Part shown: in pieces, positions 45,001 to 54,275 of the stretch
Numbering within the stretch: position 1 is the stretch's first letter
Layout: each line of letters starts with the position of its first letter
Origin: Moellerella sp963519845
GTDB lineage: Bacteria > Pseudomonadota > Gammaproteobacteria > Enterobacterales > Enterobacteriaceae
Direction of reading: 5' to 3'
Assembly: GCA_963519845.1 (NCBI GenBank)
Contig: CAUQNX010000001.1
Coordinates: 430,778 to 494,777 of the forward strand
Length of the DNA stretch: 64,000 nt
Notes under the pieces: model-generated
Told to the model about the DNA's origin: nothing
The model's input: only the letters and a program-made list of their open reading frames with translations
Databases searched by the model: none
Made by a program: the position numbers and the translations under genes

Positions 45001-45580
45001 TGGCAGTGAAGAGATGGAAGCGGTAACCACTATCGATCTTCTGGTTAGAGCGGGAATTTCCGTCACTACAGCCAGTGTGACTGATGATGGTTCAATTCAG
45101 ATCACAGGCTCACGAGGCGTTAAATTAGTTGCCGATTATCCGCTGGTTAAAATTGCTGATGAGCCTTTTGATGCCATCGTTCTGCCTGGTGGCGTAGCGG
45201 GCGCCGAGGTCTTCCGCGACAGCCCCTTAGTGGTGGAGAAAATTCGCCGTATGCACCATGATGGAAAAATTGTTGCCGCCATCTGTGCCGCACCAGCAAT
45301 AGTGTTGGAATATCATCAACTCTATCCTGTGGGCAATATGACCTGCTACCCGACATTAAAAGATCAGATCCCTGCCAATAAATGGGTTGATCGTCGGGTA
45401 CTATTCGATGATCGCGTTAATCTATTAACCAGCCAAGGCCCTGCTACCGCTATTGATTTCGCTCTTAAGTTAATCGATCTGCTGCTCGGAAAAGATAAAG
45501 CCGCAGAAATTGCCGCTCAGTTGATACTGCCGCCGGGAATTAATAATTATGTTGATAACCAGCAGCTGTTTTCTAGCTAA
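44969..45580 (+). CDS. yajL: DJ-1/PfpI-family protein YajL
   Basis: YajL is a DJ-1-superfamily protein linked to oxidative-stress protection and protein repair. The nucleophile-elbow Cys is at position 106 in 'VAAICAAPAIVLEYH', and the supporting Glu15 ('NGSEEMEAV') is in place. The product is 203 residues. It overlaps panE at its start and is followed after 11 bases by an uncharacterised exported protein gene. Confidence 0.95.
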   Translation: MTASVLVCLANGSEEMEAVTTIDLLVRAGISVTTASVTDDGSIQITGSRGVKLVADYPLVKIADEPFDAIVLPGGVAGAEVFRDSPLVVEKIRRMHHDGKIVAAICAAPAIVLEYHQLYPVGNMTCYPTLKDQIPANKWVDRRVLFDDRVNLLTSQGPATAIDFALKLIDLLLGKDKAAEIAAQLILPPGINNYVDNQQLFSS

Positions 45581-45591
45581 GCAGGCGTGAG

Positions 45592-46011
45592 ATGAAGCAA
45601 ATCGACTATTGGCTCAAAGGGATAGTTAAAACACTTTTCTTGATAATCCTCTCTTATAACGTTGCTTTTAACTCTGCTTACGCTGCCAAGGATTACAAAA
45701 TAGAATTTATTCAATTCACGGAGCGCGAATTTACACCGAGCGATAATCAAGCACTGAATAATGCCTGTCAAAAGTGGGAGCTAACGGGGAAACAGGTAGA
45801 AAGGCTGCTACGCATTAGTCATGACTATAAAAACTCAGCCTATGCTTATTTTAAAAAAGCGCCTTGTAATATCAAAGGAAAGGTTTTTTTATATGATCAA
45901 TTCTGGGAATTTTCAGTCAATGGCAGTGGCGTGATCACCATAGATAATGGCAAAAATCTTTATTACAAAGGGTGTAAAGCGGCAGAATGTGCGCGATATT
46001 TAATTCAGTGA
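45592..46011 (+). CDS. Small exported protein of unknown function
   Basis: I do not recognise this 139-residue protein. It starts with a signal peptide (positive 'KGIVK', hydrophobic 'TLFLIILSYNVAF', likely cleavage after 'AYA' at residue 31). The mature part of about 108 residues has four cysteines ('NNACQKW', 'KAPCNIKG', 'YKGCKAAECARY'), suitable for two disulfides in the periplasm. The fold looks like helices followed by beta-strands ending 'GSGVITIDNGKNLYYKGC'. It lies 11 bases after yajL with a GGCGTGAG Shine-Dalgarno, so it is probably the last gene of panE-yajL. It has no counterpart at this place in E. coli. Confidence 0.75.
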   Translation: MKQIDYWLKGIVKTLFLIILSYNVAFNSAYAAKDYKIEFIQFTEREFTPSDNQALNNACQKWELTGKQVERLLRISHDYKNSAYAYFKKAPCNIKGKVFLYDQFWEFSVNGSGVITIDNGKNLYYKGCKAAECARYLIQ

Positions 46012-46048
46012 TAGAAAAAACCACTCTGCGATAACTCTTTTTACAGTA

Positions 46049-46087
46049 AAAGAGCCATGGCGAGAGAGTAGTCCGCCATGGCTCTTT
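46049..46087. terminator. Bidirectional terminator before thiI
   Basis: AAAGAGCCATGGCG (46049-46062) pairs perfectly over 14 bp with 46074-46087 around an 11-base loop, flanked by A and T runs. It lies between convergent genes. Confidence 0.85.
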
Positions 46088-46100
46088 AGCGCTAGAACGA

Positions 46101-47552
46101 CTAAGGCCGATAAACTTTAACGTTTGTATAGCCTTGCTCGTAGAGATACAGCGCCTGAAGGCGACTCATCACACCGCGATCACAATAGAGTAAATAGGTT
46201 TTATCTTTCGCCAATGAAGCAAATTCGGTACTTAACTTATAGAAAGGAATATGAATCACTTCTATATTCGCAATAGTCAGTGGCTTCCCTTCTTGCTCAT
46301 CATTAGAACGAATATCAAGCACGATCTCATTTTCAGCAGTAAGTTCACTGACTGTTTCAACTTCAGCTACTTGCTCTTTGCTCTGCTCCGCGATTTGGCG
46401 GATATCCAAATTCTGCGCTTCAGCGACGGCTTTATACAGGATATCAAAATCAAAATTAGCTTCTTCCGCTTCGATTTTTTCTTTCACTGCTTTGACTGTT
46501 GGACTTTTCGAAATCACACCACAGAATTCAGGCATAGTACGGGCAAAATCTTCTGTACCAATTTTTCTCGCCAAATTGATAATGGTCTCTTTATCGTGCG
46601 AAATCAGTGGGCGTAAAATCAGCGTATCAGTAGCATTATCGATAACACGTAAATTGGTAAGTGTCTGACTCGATACCTGTCCCAGCGCTTCGCCAGTAAC
46701 CAAGGCTTCAACGCCATAACGTTTAGCAACGCGAGAGGCGGCTCTCACCATCATACGTTTGAGTACCACACCCATTTGGCCATCTTCGACTTTCTCTAAA
46801 ATCTCAGCAACTACTGGCTCAAAATCGACAGCAACAAAACGCACTTTATGAGAGCGACCAAAACGGCTCCACAGATAGTGAGCCACTTGCTTAACACCGA
46901 TCTCATGGGCTGCACCGCCTAAGTTAAAGAAGCAGTAGTGCACACGACAGCCACGGCGCATTAACATATAGCTGGAAACACCCGAGTCAAAACCACCAGA
47001 AATTAAGGAGAGAACATCCTCCTGTGTTCCAATTGGGAAACCGCCAATGCCTTCATAGCGAGCTTTAACCAAAATCAGTTTTTCATCTTCGATTTCCAAA
47101 TGTACAGTGACTTCTGGGCGAGTTAATCTAACTTTAGCCGAAGGAACATTCTGATTTAAGCCACCGCCGATATAGCGCTCAGCTTCAATGGAGCTAAACT
47201 CATGCTTTCCTCTACGCTTGACCCTGACGCAGAAAGTTTTATTTTCAACCGTAGAAGCATAGGACTCGAATGCCATCTCATAGATATGATGTAAGCTGGT
47301 AAATTCTTGCTCTTCCACTTCTAAGATGTGATGAATCCCCGGAATTCGGGTCAATGCATCACAAATTTCATCATGGAGAGCATCGTTCTTAACGCGAATT
47401 TGGATATTATCCCAATGGCGGACAACAGCAATATCATCCCCCAACACTTTAAGAACATTACGGATATTGCTGGTCAGTATTTTGATAAAACGCAGTCTGA
47501 CCGACTGACTTTTGATGGTAATTTCTGGGAATAACTTAATGATAAACTTCAT
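46101..47552 (-). CDS. thiI: tRNA 4-thiouridine/thiamine sulfurtransferase ThiI
   Basis: ThiI makes 4-thiouridine at tRNA position 8 and supplies sulfur for the thiazole of thiamine. The start at 47552 gives 483 residues and the E. coli-like beginning 'MKFIIKLFPEITIKSQSVRL'. A THUMP domain is followed by the PP-loop 'LSLISGGFDSGVSSYML', and the C-terminal rhodanese domain carries the persulfide Cys in 'LLYCDRGVMSRLQALYLY'. It is divergent from xseB. Confidence 0.97.
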   Translation of the reverse strand: MKFIIKLFPEITIKSQSVRLRFIKILTSNIRNVLKVLGDDIAVVRHWDNIQIRVKNDALHDEICDALTRIPGIHHILEVEEQEFTSLHHIYEMAFESYASTVENKTFCVRVKRRGKHEFSSIEAERYIGGGLNQNVPSAKVRLTRPEVTVHLEIEDEKLILVKARYEGIGGFPIGTQEDVLSLISGGFDSGVSSYMLMRRGCRVHYCFFNLGGAAHEIGVKQVAHYLWSRFGRSHKVRFVAVDFEPVVAEILEKVEDGQMGVVLKRMMVRAASRVAKRYGVEALVTGEALGQVSSQTLTNLRVIDNATDTLILRPLISHDKETIINLARKIGTEDFARTMPEFCGVISKSPTVKAVKEKIEAEEANFDFDILYKAVAEAQNLDIRQIAEQSKEQVAEVETVSELTAENEIVLDIRSNDEQEGKPLTIANIEVIHIPFYKLSTEFASLAKDKTYLLYCDRGVMSRLQALYLYEQGYTNVKVYRP

Positions 47553-47756
47553 AATGAGATGTACAGTCAATTTGTGCGGTTATGGATTAACGCGAAAGTA
47601 AAAACAGGCGCTAATTTTCCGGGAGTCAATGAGGTGTCGAATTATAGCACCATCTTGCGGAGTACGCCTAAAAACACGAAGAATAAATTGTATCCTCTGT
47701 TATACTAGGTTAGTCTGCCTTTAATCAAGATTGACCCTATATTATAAAAAGTAAAT

Positions 47757-48011
47757 ATGATGGCAAAACCAAAATCACAACAAGTTCCTCCTGTTAGTTT
47801 TGAAAATTCACTCAATGAGCTGGAACAGATAGTTGCAAAACTGGAATCTGGTGAGCTCCCTCTTGAAGAGGCACTCAACGAGTTCGAGCGGGGTATTCAA
47901 ATTGCAAAACAAGGTCAAAAAGTATTGCAGCAGGCCGAACAACGCGTTCAAATTTTGCTGAGTGACGATGAAAATAAGCCACTTGAAGATTTTTCCTCTG
48001 ATACTGAATAA
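47757..48011 (+). CDS. xseB: Exodeoxyribonuclease VII small subunit
   Basis: XseB joins XseA to form exonuclease VII, a single-strand DNA nuclease. The 84-residue product has 'SFENSLNELEQIVAKLESGE', 'LPLEEALNEFERGIQ' and 'LQQAEQRVQILLSD', with a coiled-coil look. It is followed by ispA after 3 bases, as in E. coli. Confidence 0.97.
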   Translation: MMAKPKSQQVPPVSFENSLNELEQIVAKLESGELPLEEALNEFERGIQIAKQGQKVLQQAEQRVQILLSDDENKPLEDFSSDTE

Positions 48012-48014
48012 ACT

Positions 48015-48965
48015 ATGTCTGAACCCACTAATTCTGAACCAACAATGTCTGAATCCATAATTAGCAGCTCATTTGCCCAATCACAGCGGCAGGCACAAGC
48101 TCGTGTTGATCAATTTTTGCAATCTACACTCGATGCAGTGCCTTTCTCTGATACGCCATTAGCCAATGCGATGAAACATGGGGCGCTGCTGGGCGGTAAA
48201 CGTCTACGGCCCTTTTTGACTTATGCAGTTGGCACTATGCTTGGGGTCAGTGAGCATAATTTAGATGCTCCTGCCGCAGCAATCGAGTGCATACACGCCT
48301 ATTCGCTACTTCATGATGATCTTCCTGCTATGGACGATGATGATCTGCGCCGTGGACAACCTACCTGCCATATAAAATTTGGTGAAGCCAATGCGATTTT
48401 AGCAGGCGATGCGTTACAAACATTAGCTTTTGAAATCCTCGCCAGCACGCCAATGCCCGATGTCTCTGATACTGATCGCATTGCCATGTTAGCTGAACTT
48501 GCCCATGCCAGTGGTATTGCCGGTATGTGCGGCGGCCAAGCGCTTGATCTTGAAGCCGAAGGAAAACAGGTCGATCTGGCTGCATTAGAGCGTATTCACC
48601 AACATAAAACGGGTGCATTAATCCGTGCGGCAGTCAGACTAGGCGCTTTAGCCGCAGGCGAATCCGGCCGACAGATCCTTCCCGCCCTTGATCGCTATGC
48701 AGAGTCCATTGGCTTAGCTTTCCAAGTTCAAGATGATATTCTTGATGTTATTGGTGATAGTGAAGTGACTGGCAAACGCCAAGGCTCAGATATCCAACAA
48801 GCCAAGAGTACCTACCCTTCCTTACTGGGTTTAGAGTCAGCACAGCAAAAAGCGATCGAACTCTATAATGATTCAATTAACGCTTTAGCAACAATAATGG
48901 AACTCGGTTATAATACCGCAACATTGAAAGCGCTTGCCAATTTTGTTATTGAGCGTAAAAACTAA
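48015..48965 (+). CDS. ispA: Farnesyl diphosphate synthase
   Basis: IspA condenses isopentenyl and dimethylallyl diphosphates to farnesyl diphosphate. The 316-residue product has the first Asp-rich motif 'LLHDDLPAMDDDDLRRGQPT' and the second 'LAFQVQDDILDVIGD', plus 'GGKRLRPFLTYA'. The N-terminus is about 17 residues longer than in E. coli (299) and contains an imperfect repeat 'SEPTNSEPTMSES'; a later start at the second Met is possible. xseB-ispA-dxs form one unit. Confidence 0.96.
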   Translation: MSEPTNSEPTMSESIISSSFAQSQRQAQARVDQFLQSTLDAVPFSDTPLANAMKHGALLGGKRLRPFLTYAVGTMLGVSEHNLDAPAAAIECIHAYSLLHDDLPAMDDDDLRRGQPTCHIKFGEANAILAGDALQTLAFEILASTPMPDVSDTDRIAMLAELAHASGIAGMCGGQALDLEAEGKQVDLAALERIHQHKTGALIRAAVRLGALAAGESGRQILPALDRYAESIGLAFQVQDDILDVIGDSEVTGKRQGSDIQQAKSTYPSLLGLESAQQKAIELYNDSINALATIMELGYNTATLKALANFVIERKN

Positions 48966-49096
48966 TATAAGCAACCTCCGAATGGAATGTTGTCACTGCG
49001 CTTAATGTCAATAAATTGACTCACCCAAACTTAGCGACTTGCTCATTTTGAGCCAGTGCTTTTTAAAATTAACGACAACATGTAGTGGGCATCATA

Positions 49097-50962
49097 ATGA
49101 GTATTGATATCGCCAAGTACCCAACTTTAGCGCTAGCGGAAACACCTGAAGAGCTGCGTATGCTGCCAAAGGAAAGTTTGCCTAAACTCTGCGATGAATT
49201 AAGGCAATTTTTGCTTAATAGTGTCAGCCGATCTAGCGGGCATTTTGCTTCGGGTCTTGGCACTATTGAGCTAACTGTTGCGTTACACTATGTTTATAGA
49301 ACCCCTTTCGATAATCTAGTTTGGGATGTGGGTCATCAGGCCTACGCGCATAAAATTCTGACTGGCCGCCGCGATAGAATAGATACCATCCGTCAAAAAA
49401 ATGGTCTTCACCCCTTCCCATGGCGTGCAGAGAGTGAATACGATGTATTAAGTGTCGGGCACTCTTCCACCTCAATCAGTGCGGGTTTGGGTATGGCAGT
49501 TGCGGCACAGCGCGAAGAGAAAGGACGTAAAACCGTTTGTGTTATTGGCGATGGAGCCATCACCGCAGGTATGGCGTTTGAAGCGATGAACCATGCGGGT
49601 GATATTGCCCCTGATATGCTTGTCATTCTTAATGACAATGAAATGTCCATTTCTGAAAATGTTGGCGCACTCAATAATCATCTTGCTCATCTCTTATCTG
49701 GCAAATTATATACAACCTTGAGAGAAGGCGGCAAACGCGTTTTCTCCGGCCTGCCACCGATTAAAGAGCTACTGAAAAAAACCGAAGAGCATATTAAAGG
49801 TATGGTTGTCCCAGGCACTATGTTCGAAGAGCTGGGTTTTAACTATATCGGACCCGTGGATGGCCATGATGTGATAGCCTTAGTTCAGACGCTAAAAAAT
49901 ATGCGCGAACTTAAAGGCCCTCAATTCTTGCATATCATGACCAAAAAAGGTCGTGGTTATGAGCCTGCAGAGAAAGATCCTATCAGCTGGCATGCGGTGC
50001 CTAAATTTGACCCAACGACCTTTAAATTACCGAAAAGTAGTGATACGCGCCCCTCATTTTCTAAAATATTTGGTGACTGGCTGTGTGAAGAAGCGGCATC
50101 TGATCCTAGACTAATGGCGATCACTCCAGCGATGCGTGAAGGTTCGGGCATGGTGCGTTTCTCTAAAGAGTATCCTCAGCAATATTTTGATGTCGCTATC
50201 GCCGAGCAGCACGCCGTTACCTTTGCTGCTGGTTTAGCCATTGGTGGCTATAAACCTATTGTCGCGATCTATTCGACATTTTTACAACGCGCTTATGATC
50301 AACTTATTCATGATGTTGCAATTCAGAAACTGCCGATCTTATTTGCTATTGATCGCGCTGGTGTCGTGGGTGCAGATGGGCAGACTCATCAGGGTGCTTT
50401 TGATCTCTCTTTTCTTCGTTGCATTCCCCAATTAATTATCATGGCGCCGAGTGACGAAAATGAGTGCCGCCAAATGCTGCATACAGGCCATCACTATAAA
50501 GAAGGGCCTTCTGCGGTGCGCTACCCTCGAGGGGCTAGTAGCGGCGCAGAATTACAACCTTTAGCGCTATTAGAGATAGGTAAAGGCGTTGTACGTCGTC
50601 AAGGTGAGAAAGTGGCGATTCTGAATTTTGGTAGCCTACTTGCCGAAGCACTGATTGCCGCTGAGTCGCTTAATGCAACAGTGGTTGATATGCGTTTTAT
50701 TAAACCCCTTGATGAATCACTTGTGCTAGAAATCGCTAGATCTCATGAAGTACTAGTGACGCTTGAAGAGAATGCCATTATGGGCGGTGCTGGCGGTGGA
50801 GTAAATGAGCTGCTAATGCGTGAGCGCTTACTGCGTCCTGTGCTCAATATTGGTCTGCCTGATATCTTTATTCCACAAGGTGAGCAACAAGAGATCCAAT
50901 CTGATTTAGGATTGGATAGCGATGGCATCGAAAAATCTATATTAGCTTATCTGGCAAAATAA
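49097..50962 (+). CDS. dxs: 1-deoxy-D-xylulose-5-phosphate synthase
   Basis: Dxs joins pyruvate and glyceraldehyde 3-phosphate, the first step of the MEP isoprenoid pathway, also supplying thiamine and pyridoxal synthesis. The start at 49097 gives 621 residues and the E. coli-like 'MSIDIAKYPTLALAETPEELR'. The TPP motif 'GDGAITAGMAFEAMNHAG' with 'ILNDNEMSIS', 'AEQHAVTFAAGLA' and 'GVVGADGQTHQGAFD' are visible. It is followed by a terminator. Confidence 0.98.
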   Translation: MSIDIAKYPTLALAETPEELRMLPKESLPKLCDELRQFLLNSVSRSSGHFASGLGTIELTVALHYVYRTPFDNLVWDVGHQAYAHKILTGRRDRIDTIRQKNGLHPFPWRAESEYDVLSVGHSSTSISAGLGMAVAAQREEKGRKTVCVIGDGAITAGMAFEAMNHAGDIAPDMLVILNDNEMSISENVGALNNHLAHLLSGKLYTTLREGGKRVFSGLPPIKELLKKTEEHIKGMVVPGTMFEELGFNYIGPVDGHDVIALVQTLKNMRELKGPQFLHIMTKKGRGYEPAEKDPISWHAVPKFDPTTFKLPKSSDTRPSFSKIFGDWLCEEAASDPRLMAITPAMREGSGMVRFSKEYPQQYFDVAIAEQHAVTFAAGLAIGGYKPIVAIYSTFLQRAYDQLIHDVAIQKLPILFAIDRAGVVGADGQTHQGAFDLSFLRCIPQLIIMAPSDENECRQMLHTGHHYKEGPSAVRYPRGASSGAELQPLALLEIGKGVVRRQGEKVAILNFGSLLAEALIAAESLNATVVDMRFIKPLDESLVLEIARSHEVLVTLEENAIMGGAGGGVNELLMRERLLRPVLNIGLPDIFIPQGEQQEIQSDLGLDSDGIEKSILAYLAK

Positions 50963-50994
50963 CTTAGCCAATAAAATAATTTTTATATTTATAT

Positions 50995-51032
50995 AAATGC
51001 ACTCGGATAATTAATCCAAGTGCATTTTTTTT
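50995..51032 (+). terminator. Intrinsic terminator after dxs
   Basis: AAATGCACTCGGAT (50995-51008) pairs with 51014-51027 with one mismatch. A run of eight or more T follows. Confidence 0.9.
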
Positions 51033-51200
51033 ACTCTATTCTATGCCCGCAATAATTTTATTTATGTTTAGTCACGATAAAGAACGACTTTAATTAAATT
51101 ATTAAATTTGTTTATATTTATCTTTTTAATCATTGGGATTGACAATATAAGTACATAAATGGCATTAATAATGAAATGTACAATTTCCCGAGTAAATATC

Positions 51201-51713
51201 ATGAACCAAATTAGTATTCGTCATGCTGAAATTGAAGATGCTGAAGCTTTATTTGAACTACATTCTCATCAATCCGTCTATGAAAATACGCTTCAATTAC
51301 CTTATCCAGCCAAAGAGGTGTGGAGAAATCGTCTCGCAAATGCCAATGGCCTGACGACTCACTTAGTGGCCGTAATTAACCAGCAAGTGGCAGGAATACT
51401 GACGATTCATCAGCACGCCAGCGTCCGACGTAAACATAGTGCGTCCTTTGGTATAAGCATTCATCCTAATCATCAGCGAAAAGGCATTGGAAAGATGCTG
51501 ATGAACGCCATGATTGATTATTGTGATAATTGGTTGAATATCCGTCGTATTGAGCTTGAAGTTTATTCTGATAATGAAAGTGGTATTGCTCTTTATCATA
51601 AATTTGGTTTCAATAAAGAGGGTGAAGCAAAAGATTATGCTTTTCGTAATGGAAAATATGTCGATGCTATTTTTATGAGCCGAATTAAAGATATGGATAT
51701 TCAAACACAATAA
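51201..51713 (+). CDS. aaaT: GNAT acetyltransferase of the AaaT (YhhY) type
   Basis: The start at 51201 gives 170 residues and a protein very like E. coli YhhY/AaaT, which acetylates some amino acids and analogues: 'ISIRHAEIEDAEALFELH', 'VYENTLQLPYP', the acetyl-CoA motif 'HPNHQRKGIGKMLMNAMID', 'LNIRRIELEVYSDNE' and 'ALYHKFGFNKEGEAKDYAF'. In E. coli the gene lies elsewhere, so here it sits in a variable interval between dxs and thiL. The substrate is inferred from the family. Confidence 0.85.
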   Translation: MNQISIRHAEIEDAEALFELHSHQSVYENTLQLPYPAKEVWRNRLANANGLTTHLVAVINQQVAGILTIHQHASVRRKHSASFGISIHPNHQRKGIGKMLMNAMIDYCDNWLNIRRIELEVYSDNESGIALYHKFGFNKEGEAKDYAFRNGKYVDAIFMSRIKDMDIQTQ

Positions 51714-51851
51714 AATTAATATAAAAATATTTTAAAACACTATTGCAATTATAAAAAATAAAGTCCAGTATGTGATTATATTTTTTTGTTACCTTCTATT
51801 TTTCCATCATAATATTTATATGATGATATACCTACGCCTCCATTCGTATTT

Positions 51852-51880
51852 AGCTGTCTTTTGGCAGCTTTCTTTTATTT
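51852..51880 (+). terminator. Intrinsic terminator in the gap after aaaT
   Basis: AGCTGTC (51852-51858) pairs with GGCAGCT (51863-51869) around a TTTT loop and is followed by TTCTTTTATTTTT. It is 140 bases after the aaaT stop, so it ends that mRNA or a short RNA made in the gap. Confidence 0.75.
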
Positions 51881-52262
51881 TTCAGATCAACATATTTACA
51901 TTTTCTTCTATTTTTTGAAGCAAAAACAGAACTTTCATTTTCCATAAAATAAATAGCGAAAGTCACTCCTGCTGCCTCTTCAGCCATATCAGGTCCAACA
52001 CAGCTCACGCATGATCACTCTACTATTTTTTATTAATGTAAATTCTATTTTCATATTAATAATAATTATATTAATTTAACTTTAGTTGGGTGTTTATATT
52101 TATCCTAATAAGATTTACTTATGGCTTAATAAATAAAAACGCTTTTAATCTAGCAAGATAAAATCATACTAATAGCTGCCTATCTCATATTAAAAGAACT
52201 TATCACCAACAATAATTTTTATTTTAATCAAATAAATAGTCTATATTAAATTGAGAGTTTTT
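51881..52262. other. AT-rich spacer upstream of the 277-residue gene
   Basis: No coding region was seen. The DNA is extremely AT-rich and must carry the promoter of the gene at 52263. A GAGAG Shine-Dalgarno lies 5-6 bases before that ATG. Confidence 0.45.
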
Positions 52263-53096
52263 ATGGAAAAAAATCACATTAGCGATCATATTAATCATGC
52301 TCCTAAACAACAAAGTAGCATTGATCTTTGGTTTAATTCACCCTTATTGTTTTCAGCCCCCATCTATCAGCAGCCAAATAATCCTTTGACCGAGATAGCC
52401 GCTTCTGTAGCTAATTTTTTAGGTACAGATAACTCAGATAACAATATTGCCGAATATAGAATATATAGCGATATACATAATTTACCGACCGCAATCGCCT
52501 CTATTCTCAATAGTGTACAGAATCGTGCTCAATTTTATCCCGCACAAGATAGCGCAGAGGGGCTGGCAACCAGCTTTAGTCGCTATATTCATGAGTTTGA
52601 AATCACACCATTTTTTGCCAAAAGCCAACTCGAACATATCAGACAGTCGGTAGCATCTAATGACTACAATCAGCTAATTGACCAGATTGTTAGCTTATAT
52701 GAGGGAGTTAGTGATATTGAACGACAATATCTGAAAGATTCAATTCGCAGTATGGTTCAGAATATAGTGAATTATAGCAATCCCATTAATCAAAAGGCGC
52801 TATTGTGCCAATTGACGATTAATTATAATAATACGAACACACCAAAAATTTTGATTTATTATACATCTCTCATGCTCTCTTACTCTGGAAAGGGGAAATT
52901 AATCATTCCCAAGCAAGAGTATCAGCTAACTAAAAGTATTTATGATGTGATACCCAGCCGAATCAGAGACAATGCTGGCGCGCTGACTCAATTTGAGCGT
53001 AAAACCGTTAATGATTGGATTCTCAATAATACCAGTCACCTACCGAGCGGTAAAACAGCTCTGTGCTTCCCTTACAAGCCTTATCAAACTCAATAA
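52263..53096 (+). CDS. Unrecognised 277-residue protein, possible virulence factor
   Basis: I cannot assign this protein with confidence. The ATG at 52263 has GAGAG upstream; an in-frame TTG 12 bases earlier is less likely. There is no signal peptide or membrane span. The N-terminal 20 residues are His/Asn-rich, then 'SIDLWFNSPLLFSAPIYQQ'. The middle is helical ('SQLEHIRQSVASNDYNQLID', 'YLKDSIRSMVQNIVNY'), followed by strands 'KALLCQLTINYNN', 'KILIYYTSLMLSYSGKGKLI' and a helical end. Cys182 lies in the first of these strands. Size, alpha/beta layout and a Cys in a central strand recall the Erwinia virulence factor Evf, which is palmitoylated on a Cys. That likeness is from memory and unverified. 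AT-rich flanks and the place where pgpA lies in E. coli suggest acquisition. Confidence 0.65.
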   Translation: MEKNHISDHINHAPKQQSSIDLWFNSPLLFSAPIYQQPNNPLTEIAASVANFLGTDNSDNNIAEYRIYSDIHNLPTAIASILNSVQNRAQFYPAQDSAEGLATSFSRYIHEFEITPFFAKSQLEHIRQSVASNDYNQLIDQIVSLYEGVSDIERQYLKDSIRSMVQNIVNYSNPINQKALLCQLTINYNNTNTPKILIYYTSLMLSYSGKGKLIIPKQEYQLTKSIYDVIPSRIRDNAGALTQFERKTVNDWILNNTSHLPSGKTALCFPYKPYQTQ

Positions 53097-53197
53097 CAAA
53101 GAGTTATTAGGTCAACCCCTTGACCGCCTAGCATCCATTAGAGCAAGTAATTTATCGCACTAATCAATCATCTCCTTAACCAGAGCGATAAAATGCA

Positions 53198-53228
53198 AAA
53201 TGCCAATCAATAAAATTGACTGGCATTT
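53198..53228 (-). terminator. Intrinsic terminator after thiL
   Basis: AAATGCCAATCAAT (53198-53211) pairs with ATTGACTGGCATTT (53215-53228) with one G-U. On the minus strand TTTTGCATTTT follows. Confidence 0.8.
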
Positions 53229-53251
53229 AAAATTATCGACAGACTCAATGC

Positions 53252-54241
53252 TTATTTACATACGGCCTGTTGATTAAAATGATCAAAACCTTTCAATGAC
53301 ATAGTAACTTCCGTCTCATCACTAAAATAGCGGATACCTTCTGATTCAGGTCTAATTTGACCGATACAAGTATAATCAGAACCGGTATGGGCTAATGCCA
53401 TTTCAAGTGCACCGCGATTGATTTCAGGTATAGTGAAACAGAGTTCATAATCTTCACCACCACTAAGAGACCAAATTCGGGCTTGCTCAAGTGAACAACA
53501 AGAGGTTAATACTGGAGAGAGCGGCAAATCATCTAAATTAATGCGCGCGCCACAGCCACTTATCTTCAAAATATGATTAAGATCTGAAATTAATCCATCA
53601 GAAATATCTATCGCAGAAGAAGCTAAGTTACGCAGTGCCTGCCCCTGTAAAATACGCGGTTGAGGGCGAAGATGACGTTCGATCAGCCACTGACGATCTT
53701 GTTGATTTTCAACCTGAAGATTATTTTGCAATATCGCCAATCCAGCTGCGCTATCACCAAGTGAACCAGTAACATAGATCCAATCACCAATACGCGCTCC
53801 TGCCCGACTCAGCGCTTTGCCTATGGGAATTAAGCCATGAACCGTATAAGTTAGGCTCATAGGACCACGCGTAGTATCTCCACCAATCAGCTGCATACCA
53901 TAATAATTGAGTTGCTCAAAGAGAGCGTCACTAAATTTTGCCAGCCAATCGGGATCGACTGAAGGTAGCGTTAATGCCAATGAAACCCATGCAGGATCCG
54001 CGCCCATAGCAGCAAGATCACTTAGATTAGCAGCAATAGATTTATAGGCTAAATCTTCAGGTGAGATATCGGGTAAAAAATGGATGCCAGATACTAGGGT
54101 ATCGGTACTCACAGCCAGTTGCTGTTTTTCCGGAATGGTCATTAACGCGCAATCATCACCAATGCCAATATTTACATCACGGCGATTAATGGTTTGGCGG
54201 TTAAAGTAACGGGCAATGAGGTCAAATTCGCCATATGACAT
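53252..54241 (-). CDS. thiL: Thiamine-monophosphate kinase
   Basis: ThiL phosphorylates thiamine monophosphate to the active diphosphate. The start at 54241 gives 329 residues, matching E. coli 'MACGEFSLIARYF' with 'MSYGEFDLIARYF'; five extra codons upstream are not homologous. Motifs include 'GIGDDCALMTIPE', 'STDTLVSGIHFLPD', 'ANLSDLAAMGADPAW', 'QLIGGDTTRGP' and 'SGGEDYELCF'. It follows nusB. In E. coli pgpA comes next; here no pgpA is present. Confidence 0.97.
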   Translation of the reverse strand: MSYGEFDLIARYFNRQTINRRDVNIGIGDDCALMTIPEKQQLAVSTDTLVSGIHFLPDISPEDLAYKSIAANLSDLAAMGADPAWVSLALTLPSVDPDWLAKFSDALFEQLNYYGMQLIGGDTTRGPMSLTYTVHGLIPIGKALSRAGARIGDWIYVTGSLGDSAAGLAILQNNLQVENQQDRQWLIERHLRPQPRILQGQALRNLASSAIDISDGLISDLNHILKISGCGARINLDDLPLSPVLTSCCSLEQARIWSLSGGEDYELCFTIPEINRGALEMALAHTGSDYTCIGQIRPESEGIRYFSDETEVTMSLKGFDHFNQQAVCK

Positions 54242-54275
54242 TGTATATCGTTCCAAGTTCGCAATGCTTACATAG

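Noticed and set aside
47553..47756. TPP riboswitch near thiI
   Set aside because: The spacer lacks the conserved CUGAGA and related thi-box segments.
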